In this document: piece after piece, positions 35,847 to 45,374 of the stretch
How positions within the stretch are numbered: position 1 is the stretch's first letter
Layout of the letters: the number at the start of each line of letters is the position of its first letter
Origin: Clostridiales bacterium
GTDB lineage: Bacteria > Bacillota > Clostridia > Caldicoprobacterales > DTU083
NCBI GenBank assembly: GCA_012838915.1
Contig: DUOI01000115.1
Location: forward strand, 1 to 57,913
Reading direction: 5' to 3'
Length of the DNA stretch: 57,913 bases
Program-made: the position numbers and the translations under genes
The notes under the pieces: generated by a model
Database searches by the model: none
What the model was told of the DNA's origin: nothing
What the model saw: the letters and a program-made list of their open reading frames with translations, nothing else

Positions 35847-37274
35847 CTATGCTTTCTTCGCCGCCCTGAGAGAAAAGATAAAGGCGGAACCTTTCCCTTT
35901 CTCGCTGTTCAGCCAGATATTCTGTCCATGGCCTTCTATAATTTTTTTAACAATGGACAAGCCAAGACCGGTCCCGCCCTTTACCCGGCTCCTGGACTTG
36001 TCAATCTGATAGAATGGCTCCCAGATATGCGCTATCTCATCTTCAGGGATACCCGGCCCCTGATCTTCAACCTTCACAAATACCTTTTCCTTGTACTGCC
36101 AGGTTTTCAATTTGATAAGCCCGCCTTCCCGGGTAAATTTAATGGCGTTGTCCAACAAATTTATGATTACCTGCTGCAGCCGGTCGGGGTCTCCTTCAAC
36201 CAGGCGGGCCTCCTGGTCAAAGTCCACCTCTATGTCCATTCCCTTTTCATTGATCCGGTCTTCCCAGGCTATCAGTACTCTTCGTATGGTTTCATTGATA
36301 TCCAAAACTTTGATGTCCAATGAGAACTGTCCCGTTTGAATTTGGGACAAATCCAGCAAGTCATTAATCAAACGGTTCATTCTTTCGGTTTCTTCCAGGG
36401 CTATTGCCAGATACTTTTCCCGATCTTCATTGCTGATGGTATGATCCAATACCCCCTGAATATAGCCCCGCATGGAAGTGAGAGGGGATTTTAACTCATG
36501 GGAAACATTGGCCACAAAGCTTCTTCTCATCAATTCCAGCTTTTCCAGAGAATCAGCCATGGCATTGAAGTTCATGGCCAATTGTCCCACCTCGTCCCTG
36601 GTTTTGACCTTCACCCGCCTTTTAAAGTTTCCTGTGGCAATTTCCCTGGAAATCATATTCATTTCAATCAGGGGGTTGGTTATTCGCCGGGTAATGAAAT
36701 ATGAAATGAATATGGACAAGACAGTGGAAATAATGGCTGAACGCCAGATGCTCATATATGTATCCCGTAAGGTACGATTAATACCCTTTATGGGAGAATG
36801 CAAAAAAATCGTGCCTCCCACCTTGTCATTGATTTTAAGAGGCATTCCGACTGTCAGGACGGGTACCGGGAAGCTTTCACCAAAGCGGCCTACCCGTGTA
36901 ATGGTGTTGCCTTCCAGTACCTGGACGAATTCGTCTATCGTCAGCTTTTCATTTTCCCATTCCACCGCATCCAGTTGGGTTGAATTATGGCTGCTCCAAA
37001 TATAGCCCCGGGCGTCAGTTACCCAGATGGTTACCCCCAAAAAGCGGTCAATCACCTGGTATTGATAATGTAATGTCCTTGTGTCAATCAGACCGGACAG
37101 ATAATATCCAATATATTGGGATATGGCTTCGCCTTCCCGCACCAACTCTGCCGTCCGGGTTTCCATAATATAATTCTGAAAAAAGGAGGAAAGCAGTATT
37201 GCCAATATAGCAAGGGCTGTCAGTATGATTACAAGATACGTTACCATCTGCCTGACAAACAATGAACGGGACAT
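35847..37274 (-). CDS. sensor histidine kinase (PhoR/ResE-like)
   Basis: 475 aa. Membrane segments at about 10-32 and 178-196 enclose an extracellular sensor domain; HAMP (about 197-250); dimerisation domain with H259 in NVSHELKSP; ATPase domain with N-box NLLDNAIKF, G1 DQGPGIPE and G2 GTGLGLSI. Start ATG follows the response regulator stop directly, with GAGGTG formed by its last codons. Codons 315-319 contain GGGACAGTTCTCA, thirteen bases of the RAYT-type repeat, in the conserved helix after the H-box. Confidence 0.93.
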   Translation of the reverse strand: MSRSLFVRQMVTYLVIILTALAILAILLSSFFQNYIMETRTAELVREGEAISQYIGYYLSGLIDTRTLHYQYQVIDRFLGVTIWVTDARGYIWSSHNSTQLDAVEWENEKLTIDEFVQVLEGNTITRVGRFGESFPVPVLTVGMPLKINDKVGGTIFLHSPIKGINRTLRDTYMSIWRSAIISTVLSIFISYFITRRITNPLIEMNMISREIATGNFKRRVKVKTRDEVGQLAMNFNAMADSLEKLELMRRSFVANVSHELKSPLTSMRGYIQGVLDHTISNEDREKYLAIALEETERMNRLINDLLDLSQIQTGQFSLDIKVLDINETIRRVLIAWEDRINEKGMDIEVDFDQEARLVEGDPDRLQQVIINLLDNAIKFTREGGLIKLKTWQYKEKVFVKVEDQGPGIPEDEIAHIWEPFYQIDKSRSRVKGGTGLGLSIVKKIIEGHGQNIWLNSEKGKGSAFIFSLRAAKKA

Positions 37275-37958
37275 CTACTTCACCTCGAATTTATAGCCCA
37301 CACCCCAGACGGTTTTAATCTGCCAATTGTTGGTTTCCTTATTGAGTTTTTCACGAATTCGCTTTATATGCACATCGACTGTTCTTGAATCGCCATAGAA
37401 ATCAAAGCCCCAAACCTGTTCCAGCAGCTGTTCCCGGGTAAATACCTTGTTGGGATTGGAGGCCAGGAAATACAAAAGCTCCAGTTCTTTGGGCGGAAAC
37501 TCAATCTGATTGCCGTGGAAAGTCACCGTGTAATCCGACAGATTCACTGTTAAATTAGGATAGGATACCTCCCTGATATTATCCCGGGCAGGTCTGTTCC
37601 TTCTCAGTACCGCCTTTATCCGGGCTATCAGCTCCTTTGGATCAAAGGGCTTTACAATATAATCATCGGCGCCCAGCTCCAGCCCCAGCACCTTGTCGAA
37701 GGTTTCCCCTTTTGCGGTCAGCATGATAATGGGAATATCGCTTGTTTTACGAATTTCCCTGCAGATTTCCCAGCCGTCTATGCCGGGCAGCATCAAATCC
37801 AATACCACTAAATCCGGAGGGTATTCCCTAAAGGCCTTCAAGGCCTGCAGCCCGTCCTGGAAGGGTTCCACCCGAAACCCTTCCTTTTCCAGGTACAGTT
37901 TTATCAATTGATTAATATTGAAGTCATCGTCCACTACCATAATACGATAATCATTCAT
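37275..37958 (-). CDS. OmpR-family response regulator
   Basis: 227 aa. Receiver domain with acidic pocket D10-D11, phosphorylated D54 (VVLDLMLPG) and K103-type lysine in IVKPFDPKEL; C-terminal winged-helix DNA-binding domain with the SRTVDVHIKRIREKL recognition segment. Paired with the following kinase. The target genes are unknown; the neighbouring htrA is a candidate. Confidence 0.95.
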   Translation of the reverse strand: MNDYRIMVVDDDFNINQLIKLYLEKEGFRVEPFQDGLQALKAFREYPPDLVVLDLMLPGIDGWEICREIRKTSDIPIIMLTAKGETFDKVLGLELGADDYIVKPFDPKELIARIKAVLRRNRPARDNIREVSYPNLTVNLSDYTVTFHGNQIEFPPKELELLYFLASNPNKVFTREQLLEQVWGFDFYGDSRTVDVHIKRIREKLNKETNNWQIKTVWGVGYKFEVK

Positions 37959-38103
37959 TTTCCCGCTCCCCCGTCGGCATTATCTTTATCCTGCAAAGAA
38001 TTTTTTACCAGTGACTTTAATCAAACTTCGTTATTGCCCAGAGTATTGTATTCCCGGCTATGCTTTGCTGCACTTCAACCCGCTTTTTGACACCGGGCTT
38101 AGA

Positions 38104-39636
38104 TTACTGGCTGCTGATATCCAGTAATTTCCGATAACTGCCCTTCAAGGCAGGATACAGATCTGTATAAACCTCATAATATTTTTCATAAACAGGAATA
38201 TTTTCTTCAATGGGATTTTGTACCTTGACAACCTGAATGGCCTTCTCACAGGCTTCATTAACATCCCTGTACACTCCTGCACCTACGCCTGCCAGCAAAG
38301 CTGCACCTAATGCAGGCCCTTCCTTGGAGTTGGTGATTGCAATGGGTGTTTGGAAAACATCGGCTTGCATCTGCCTCCACAATGGGCTCTTGCCTCCTCC
38401 GCCTGAAGCCCGAACTTCTCTGATAGGTACCTGCATGTCCCGTATAATCTCCAGGCAGTCTCGCAGGCTGTAGGCTACGCCTTCCATAACGGAACGAATC
38501 ATCTCACATCGGCCGTGCCTTGCCGTTAAACCAAAGAAGACGCCCCGGGCGTAGGGATCCAAATGCGGCGCTCTCTCCCCCATCAGATAGGGCAGGTAAA
38601 TTAAACCGTCACATCCCGGATTAGCCCTCTCTGCTTCCTTATCCATCAATATATATGGATCCACCCCCATAAAATCAGCCAGTTCCCTTTCCATTCCGCC
38701 GAAATGGGTTCTCATCCATTGCAGGGAAAGCCCCGCTGCCTGGGTAACCCCCATTACATGCCAGGTATCAGGGATAGCATGACAGAAGGTCTGGGTTCTG
38801 CCTTTGGGATCCATCCTGACCTGATCCATGGATGCAAAAACCACACCGGAAGTTCCAATGGTAGAGGATATGACACCGGGCTGAATTATGCCGTTGCCCA
38901 CAGCACCCGCTGCCTGATCGCCGCCGCCGCCCGCAACGGGAGTGCCCTGTTTCAGGCCTGTCAGACGGGCAGCCTCTGCGGAGACGGTACCGCTGATTTC
39001 ATGGGATTCATAAACCTCCGGCATCCAATCCGGTGAAAAGCCAAGCTTTACCAGCACCTCTTCGCTCCACCTGCGCCCGGGAACATCCAGGAACTGGGTG
39101 CCGCTGGCATCCGATACCTCCGTGGCAAACACGCCGGTCAGCTTATAGCGGATATAATCCTTGGGCAGCAGCACTTTGTAGATATGTTTGAACAACTCGG
39201 GCTGATGGTTCTTTACCCACATCACCTTGGATGCGGTAAATCCAGTCAGCGCCGGATTTGCCGTAATTTCTACCAGGCGGTCCCTGCCGATTAACTCCGT
39301 TATTTGATCGCATTCAGCCTGGGTTCTCTGATCACACCAGATAATGGACGGACGAAGCACGCTGCCGGACTTGTCCAGTAAAACCATACCATGCATCTGA
39401 CCGGACAAGCCCACACCCTTGATTTCCGAAGGATTGACCCCGCTGGACCGGATAACACGGGAAATGGTCTCAGTGACTGCATTCCACCAGTCCTGTGGGT
39501 CCTGTTCTGCCCAGCCAATATGAGGCTGATACAAGGGATACTCCGACAATGCACTGGCTACGGTGTTACCTTCCGTATCGAAGAGAACGGTTTTTGTGCC
39601 TGATGTACCCACATCAATTCCCAGTAAATACTTCAT
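38104..39636 (-). CDS. xylB: xylulokinase
   Basis: 510 aa, FGGY family carbohydrate kinase. N-terminal phosphate motif LGIDVGTSGTK, QMHGMVLLD, and the C-terminal FGGY signature region AGGGGKSPLWRQMQADV. The GWAEQDPQDWW and SGQMHG motifs favour D-xylulose over glycerol. No isomerase or transporter is next to it, so the substrate assignment rests on sequence alone. GGGGGA upstream of ATG. Confidence 0.88.
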   Translation of the reverse strand: MKYLLGIDVGTSGTKTVLFDTEGNTVASALSEYPLYQPHIGWAEQDPQDWWNAVTETISRVIRSSGVNPSEIKGVGLSGQMHGMVLLDKSGSVLRPSIIWCDQRTQAECDQITELIGRDRLVEITANPALTGFTASKVMWVKNHQPELFKHIYKVLLPKDYIRYKLTGVFATEVSDASGTQFLDVPGRRWSEEVLVKLGFSPDWMPEVYESHEISGTVSAEAARLTGLKQGTPVAGGGGDQAAGAVGNGIIQPGVISSTIGTSGVVFASMDQVRMDPKGRTQTFCHAIPDTWHVMGVTQAAGLSLQWMRTHFGGMERELADFMGVDPYILMDKEAERANPGCDGLIYLPYLMGERAPHLDPYARGVFFGLTARHGRCEMIRSVMEGVAYSLRDCLEIIRDMQVPIREVRASGGGGKSPLWRQMQADVFQTPIAITNSKEGPALGAALLAGVGAGVYRDVNEACEKAIQVVKVQNPIEENIPVYEKYYEVYTDLYPALKGSYRKLLDISSQ

Positions 39637-39700
39637 ATTTTTCGATCCCCCTAGAATTAATTTGTAATATAATAATTTTTACTTTAAAGACCATACAGCT

Positions 39701-42067
39701 TTATTTGATTTCCACTACTGTGACACCGGATTCTCCTTCCCCGTACTTGCCCAGTCGGAAGGATGCCACATGTGGATGCTTTCGAAGCAGTTGATGGATG
39801 GAGCTTCTCAGTATGCCGGTTCCCTTTCCGTGGATAATGGTTACTTCATTGAGCCCTGCGATAAAAGCATTGTCGAGATAAAGATCGGTTTCGACCATGG
39901 CTTCTTCCGCATTTTGACCTCTCAAATCAAGTTCGGAGGAAATGGAAACAGCTCTGGGACTGATCTTTTTCCCGGAACGAATTTCTGTGTGCGTTTGCTC
40001 CTCTGCATGACGCAAATCCGACAGATTAGCATTCACCTTCATAATACCCACCTGGACCAGTACATTTCCATCCTGGCCGGGAATACTGAGCACCTGCCCC
40101 TTTTGATCCAAGGTGGTAATATAAACGGTCTGACCCAATTGCAGATCTTTGAGCGGTTTTTTTAAAGAATGAGTGGTTTTTTCCCGCCCGTCCTCTTCCA
40201 GCTTGCTCAAGGCAGCTCTTAATTTTTTCCGGGATTCTTCAATCGATCGGTTTCGTTCCTTTGCCTCGGATACATGAGCCAGCTGCTGAAGCTCTCTGAT
40301 TATTTGTTCCGCTTCAGCTTTGGCATCCCGCAGCATCCTTCGCGCTTCATCCTTTGCCTTGGCAAGATACCTGGCTTTTTGCTGCTCCAATTCAGACAAT
40401 TGCTGCTCATACATTGCTTTCAGGCTTTCAGCTTCTGCCAGCTCCGCCTTGGTTTGACTGCGCTCCTGCTCTGCTGCAATCCGATTTCTTTCAATATTGC
40501 CTATTACATCCTCGAATTTTACACTTTCCCGGCTCAGGTATTTGCCGGCTCCCTGAATCAATTGCCGGCTCAATCCCAGCCGTCTGGAGATTTCAAAGGC
40601 ATTGCTCTTTCCCGGCACACCTATCAGCAGGCGGTAAGTTGGACGAAGGGTCTCCACATCAAATTCCACCGAAGCATTTTCCACGCCTTCCCGGCTGATG
40701 GCATACAATTTCAACTCACTGTAATGGGTGGTTGCCATGGTACGAATCCTTGCGGAATGAAGATGATCAAGGATGGACATGGCCAGGGCAGCCCCTTCCG
40801 CAGGGTCTGTTCCGGCACCCAATTCATCAAAAAGGACAAGGTCCTCCGGACCTACCCGATTAAGAATCTGAACGATATTGGTCATATGGGAGGAAAAAGT
40901 GCTCAGGCTTTGTTCAATGCTTTGTTCATCGCCGATATCCGCAAAAACATTTTGAAAGATGCCCATTTCCGTACCATAATCGGCAGGCAGGTGCAGTCCG
41001 GATTGATTCATCAGGACAAAAAGGCCGGCAGTTTTCAGAGTCACGGTCTTGCCCCCTGTATTGGGCCCGGTAATGACCAGGGTGGTAAATTCCCGGCCCA
41101 GCTCCAGGGTAATGGGTACCACCTGCTTGGGGTCTATTAATGGATGCCGTCCGTTTCTAATCCGTATGGAGGGTGTATTCGTTATACGCGGCCTTACACC
41201 GGAAATAGACAGGCTGAAAGCGCCCTTGGCGAATATAAAGTCCAATTGTATCAGAATTGCAAGTGAGGACAGAATCTCTCCGCTCACCTCGTTAACCTGG
41301 CCGGTCAGCTCCGCCAGAATTCTCTCAATCTCCTCCTGCTCTTTGATCATTAGCTGTCTGATCTCATTGTTGGTCTCTACCACTGATATAGGCTCGATAA
41401 AGAGAGTTGCACCACTGGAAGACTGGTCGTGAACAATACCCGGAACCTGGGAACGGTTTTCCTGTTTAACCGGCAGAACATGCCTGCCGTTGCGCATGGT
41501 TACTATGGGTTCCTGCAAATATTTTTGCATTTGAGGTGAATGCAGAAATCCATTAAGCTTCTCCCGCACCCTGTCATTAGCTCTGTTGATCTGCCTTCTG
41601 ATATTGGCCAGCTGCGGGCTGGCATGATCGTACAATGATTCTTCAGTCTCTATGCACCCGCGTATCCTGTCCAGCAAAACGCGTTGGGTTTTCATGCTCT
41701 CTATCAAAACAGGAATCAATCGAAGCTCAGCCTTGTCCTTGTATTCGTTCATTCTGCTTTTGACTGAGCTGATCAAGGCTAACACCTGGGCAATCTGAAG
41801 CAGCTCCCTGGGGATCAAAATCGATCCAATCTCCGCCTTCCTGACCGGGTGCCTGACATCGGGAAAGGGAGCCAGAAACCCGCTTCCCTCCGCAGCAAGA
41901 ATTGATTCCGCCTCGGATGTCTCCTCCTGCCATTGTTCTATCTGATTCCGGTCTGAAACCGGTTTTAGTCGGAGAGCCATTTCCCTGCCGGAATCCGATA
42001 CGCAAAAGTCTGCCAGCCTTTCAATGATTTTATTGTATTCCAATACCTTCAGTGTTCTTTCGTCCAT
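39701..42067 (-). CDS. mutS2: MutS2 ATPase/endonuclease with Smr domain
   Basis: 788 aa from ATG 42067 (GAGGAGACGGA upstream). MutS core and ABC ATPase with Walker A GPNTGGKT, the DELGAGTDPAEG signature, a long coiled coil (about 505-620) and the C-terminal Smr domain with LDLRG and HGKGTG. MutS2 suppresses recombination and, in Bacillus (RqcU), senses collided ribosomes. Downstream of the U32 peptidase gene, the usual Clostridia order. Confidence 0.96.
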   Translation of the reverse strand: MDERTLKVLEYNKIIERLADFCVSDSGREMALRLKPVSDRNQIEQWQEETSEAESILAAEGSGFLAPFPDVRHPVRKAEIGSILIPRELLQIAQVLALISSVKSRMNEYKDKAELRLIPVLIESMKTQRVLLDRIRGCIETEESLYDHASPQLANIRRQINRANDRVREKLNGFLHSPQMQKYLQEPIVTMRNGRHVLPVKQENRSQVPGIVHDQSSSGATLFIEPISVVETNNEIRQLMIKEQEEIERILAELTGQVNEVSGEILSSLAILIQLDFIFAKGAFSLSISGVRPRITNTPSIRIRNGRHPLIDPKQVVPITLELGREFTTLVITGPNTGGKTVTLKTAGLFVLMNQSGLHLPADYGTEMGIFQNVFADIGDEQSIEQSLSTFSSHMTNIVQILNRVGPEDLVLFDELGAGTDPAEGAALAMSILDHLHSARIRTMATTHYSELKLYAISREGVENASVEFDVETLRPTYRLLIGVPGKSNAFEISRRLGLSRQLIQGAGKYLSRESVKFEDVIGNIERNRIAAEQERSQTKAELAEAESLKAMYEQQLSELEQQKARYLAKAKDEARRMLRDAKAEAEQIIRELQQLAHVSEAKERNRSIEESRKKLRAALSKLEEDGREKTTHSLKKPLKDLQLGQTVYITTLDQKGQVLSIPGQDGNVLVQVGIMKVNANLSDLRHAEEQTHTEIRSGKKISPRAVSISSELDLRGQNAEEAMVETDLYLDNAFIAGLNEVTIIHGKGTGILRSSIHQLLRKHPHVASFRLGKYGEGESGVTVVEIK

Positions 42068-42191
42068 TCCGTCTCCTCGTTCTGTACAGGCGATTTCTGC
42101 CATGCAATGTACCAATCCTGGTTATCGCTTAGCCTTAGGGACTGTTTTTCCCGGTTGTCAGTTTGCCCAATAAATGTTTTATCAACCGGCC

Positions 42192-44696
42192 CTATTCTAC
42201 TCCGCGAAAGTAATGCCCTTTGGTAAACCCACTATCCCTGACAGACTGCGCATAAACCGCCAGCTCCCGGGGCAGGCTCTTGCCCGGATTATTCAGTGCA
42301 TATCGGTAACATTGGATTACTCTTTTACATTCTCCGCCGGACAGACCTTCCAATACTAAACCCCAGTAGGATGCGGATAACCTGAGAAACGGTTCCATAT
42401 TATCTGCCAGGAAAATAGGCTGACTGTTCAAAAGCTCGCTGTAGCAATGAAATATCCGTTTCTTCCTAACAGGAAAGGTATAGCCTTTCCGGTCGGTCAG
42501 AGTGTGAGTTCCCATATATCTGCAGTTATGACAGTTGTTTTTTTCATTTGCCTTTGGACAGTATTCCAGGGTCATAAGAACAATGCGGCCGTAGACTAGG
42601 ATTTCCCATGGCAGAAAAGTTTGATTTATTATATCACGGATTTCCGCTATTGTTAACTCCGGTGAAAGGGTGACACCCTTTATGCCCAGATCAGCAAGCT
42701 GGGCCATGGCCAGGGTGTTTGTTACATTCAGGGTATGACTGCCAAAGCAATTGTTAATTCCTCTATCCTGCAAGAGTTTAAGCTGGCCCAGATTCCCAAT
42801 CTGATAATCATCAAAAAGGCTCCAAAATTCATCCGGCAGATTGCGCAGCAAATTCATGTCATGATACCTGGTTATTGTGGGCAGCACCAGACGAACTGCA
42901 ATACCGGATTGCTGTATGATCTTAACCTGCCTCGTCAAAGACTCAAAACGGAAGCAGAAGGATGCCGGTGCATAGGACAGGATATCCAGCCCCTCCAAAT
43001 CCCCCGGCTGAAAATCCAGGTGATCCACATAGCCGTTCAATAAAGGCAATGACGGGGTTTTGCGCTCAGTAAAGTATTCAGAAAGGCGCGGTTCCACTTG
43101 CGCGGAGTGATTATCCGGGGAGTTGTTGATCCTGCCCTTTGAAACCGCTCTGTTGTCATAGAATTCGATTCTCTTCTGTATCAGGTCATTTACTGCATCC
43201 CGGCGAAGCTTATTTAAAACCGATACCGGAACAAAAACATGGTCATCCAATTCCAACTCAAGGGATGATAAGTCAAAAGGAGTGTCACCCAGTCTGCAGA
43301 GCTGTTCCTGGATTGTTTTTTTATCCAGGGCCCTTTTTGCCGCCCTCTGAACCTGGTATTCTCCGACAACCTTTGCCTTAATGCCCTTGTCGTCCAGAAA
43401 CACCAATACGGGATTGCTTCCCAGCCGTATGGTTGCATGAACTGTAATCCCTATCTTACGATTAAACTTGTTATTATATGAAGCTTCCGCTTCTTTCAGC
43501 TGGGCAGCCCTTGATGTCCGATAAACCGGACTGCCCGGCGCAGGCCTGATGAAAGAAGGTATTCCGGCCAACTGCCCTTTACTGCCATGTTCAGTATACT
43601 TTCCATTAATAAACAGACTGTCTGTAACCTGCCCTTTGTTCCCCGGCTTTTCAGTCCGGAATTCAATGGCATCGCCGGATTGAATATCCGCCTCCAATGC
43701 CACCCACACCATGCCCTTATCCGATTTCGTCACCTTACCCAAATAGACTCCCCAGTGGTTGGGCTTTTCAGTAGAATACAGATCGCTGTGATCAGTGCCA
43801 TAGTAGTATCCGCCGGTAAAACCACCCCGGTTGAATATTTGCTCCAATTCCTGTTTCTCTGATTTGCCCGGCTTATAACTGCCGGTTTCCAGAATGCTGT
43901 CCAAGGCCTTACGATACACTCTCGTCACTACGGCAACATATTGGGCCCGTTTCATTCTGCCCTCTATCTTAAGACCGGTAACCCCTGCAGCCAGGATTTC
44001 ACCCAGGAAATCCAAGGTGGAAAGGTCCTTCATGCTGATATGATAAGCTTTGTGTCCGCCCTGCTTATTATGCTTGTCCAAAGTATAGGCCAGGCGGCAT
44101 GGTTGTGCACACATTCCCCGATTGCCGCTTCGTCCGCCCAGCATACTGCTCATCAGGCATTGGCCTGAATAGGAAACGCACAGAGCCCCGTGAATAAAGG
44201 TTTCCAGCTCCAGTCTGCTGTTATCGGACAGGTATTTGAGTTCCTCCAGGGTTAATTCCCGTGCAGGGACAATCCGGTCAAACCCGATTTCCTCCAATAC
44301 CAGCACACCCTCCAATTGATGTATGGTCATTTGTGTACTGGCATGAAGAGAGAGGCCGGGATGGTGCTGTGCTATATACCGGGCGGCACCAATATCCTGT
44401 ACGATTACGCCGTCTGCCTTGTACTCCTCAAGTTCCTTACAAAAAGCCTTAAACTCTTCCAGTTCTCTTTCCTTGATCAGAATATTCACCGTAATATATA
44501 TTCGAACACCGTACAGGTGTGCATATTCAATAGCTTTTCTCAGGGCTTGACTGTCAAAGTTGTCTGCCAGCCTGCGGGCACTGAATTTTGTGCCTCCCAT
44601 ATATACCGCATCTGCTCCGTTCTGAACAGCTGCCACCAGTGCTTCCCAATTGCCTGCAGGAGCCAGCAGTTCCGGCAAGTTTCTTCGCAATAGCAT
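42192..44696 (-). CDS. U32 family peptidase with DUF3656 (RlhA-like)
   Basis: 834 aa. N-terminal U32 domain with LLAPAGNWEALVAAVQNGAD, the conserved Cys region SGQCLMSSMLGGRSGNRG followed by MCAQPCRL, DUF3656 in the middle and a second U32-like half ending with Cys motif CPKANEKNNCHNCRYMG. Related E. coli RlhA hydroxylates 23S rRNA C2501; the long form here is common in Clostridia and its substrate is not known. ATG 44696 is preceded by AAGGAAG; a GTG one codon earlier is possible. Confidence 0.9.
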   Translation of the reverse strand: MLLRRNLPELLAPAGNWEALVAAVQNGADAVYMGGTKFSARRLADNFDSQALRKAIEYAHLYGVRIYITVNILIKERELEEFKAFCKELEEYKADGVIVQDIGAARYIAQHHPGLSLHASTQMTIHQLEGVLVLEEIGFDRIVPARELTLEELKYLSDNSRLELETFIHGALCVSYSGQCLMSSMLGGRSGNRGMCAQPCRLAYTLDKHNKQGGHKAYHISMKDLSTLDFLGEILAAGVTGLKIEGRMKRAQYVAVVTRVYRKALDSILETGSYKPGKSEKQELEQIFNRGGFTGGYYYGTDHSDLYSTEKPNHWGVYLGKVTKSDKGMVWVALEADIQSGDAIEFRTEKPGNKGQVTDSLFINGKYTEHGSKGQLAGIPSFIRPAPGSPVYRTSRAAQLKEAEASYNNKFNRKIGITVHATIRLGSNPVLVFLDDKGIKAKVVGEYQVQRAAKRALDKKTIQEQLCRLGDTPFDLSSLELELDDHVFVPVSVLNKLRRDAVNDLIQKRIEFYDNRAVSKGRINNSPDNHSAQVEPRLSEYFTERKTPSLPLLNGYVDHLDFQPGDLEGLDILSYAPASFCFRFESLTRQVKIIQQSGIAVRLVLPTITRYHDMNLLRNLPDEFWSLFDDYQIGNLGQLKLLQDRGINNCFGSHTLNVTNTLAMAQLADLGIKGVTLSPELTIAEIRDIINQTFLPWEILVYGRIVLMTLEYCPKANEKNNCHNCRYMGTHTLTDRKGYTFPVRKKRIFHCYSELLNSQPIFLADNMEPFLRLSASYWGLVLEGLSGGECKRVIQCYRYALNNPGKSLPRELAVYAQSVRDSGFTKGHYFRGVE

Positions 44697-44765
44697 CACT
44701 TCCTTACCCTCTTATTATACTATTTGTAATAAAAAAAGAAATGATTTCCCTGACAACACAAAAAA

Positions 44766-44794
44766 GCAGCTGCTGCCATATTGGCAGCAACTGC
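44766..44794 (-). terminator. terminator after zapA
   Basis: Stem of 13 base pairs (GCAGTTGCTGCCA / TGGCAGCAGCTGC on the minus strand, one G-U) followed by TTTTTT. It lies between zapA and the U32 gene, so the latter needs read-through or its own promoter. Confidence 0.8.
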
Positions 44795-44841
44795 CTGTTT
44801 GTTGATCTGAAATATTCGAAATTACTGGAGGGATTCACCGG

Positions 44842-45177
44842 CTATCGCTTTCTTGAAAGGTCATAGACGGCAGGGGGATTGGATTCAGGTTCGGATTGCT
44901 CATCAGCTGCTTTGCTGACTTCTTCCTCCAATTCATTGATGCGGGTTTGAAGAGATTGTATTTCATCCTTCAGCTTCAAAACTTCGTCGCCCAGATTAAG
45001 GGCTGTCAGAACCGCAGCCATGGCTGTACTCAGCCCGGGCTGCGCATTGATGACTTCTTCCATTTTGCGGTTTACATGAATCGCTACCCGGTGGATGTAT
45101 TCCTCAGACTCCGTACCCCGAATTGTATAATCTCTGCCGGCTATTCTTACAGTGGCTCTTACCTTCTTTTGTTCCAT
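44842..45177 (-). CDS. zapA: cell division protein ZapA
   Basis: 111 aa from ATG 45177; a longer frame to 45231 has no better signal (AGGGG about 10 nt upstream of the chosen start). The ZapA domain begins with VRIAGRDYTIRGTESEEYI and includes a coiled coil (about 60-95). It bundles FtsZ filaments at the division site. Follows pheT, as in many Clostridia. Confidence 0.9.
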   Translation of the reverse strand: MEQKKVRATVRIAGRDYTIRGTESEEYIHRVAIHVNRKMEEVINAQPGLSTAMAAVLTALNLGDEVLKLKDEIQSLQTRINELEEEVSKAADEQSEPESNPPAVYDLSRKR

Positions 45178-45374
45178 CAATGAACAACCCCTATATCCAA
45201 TAATCTGATATAATTTTCTTTTATTATACACTGCCTTCCAATTTTATACAACATTTTATGTCGAAATTATCATTTTCTTCCGTATTTTTTCGCTTGCTAA
45301 CCAACTTTTTTTGTCAATATGCATTCCTACGTCCAATATCTATTTATAAAATGCTTTTCCGGGATGCACTGCTC

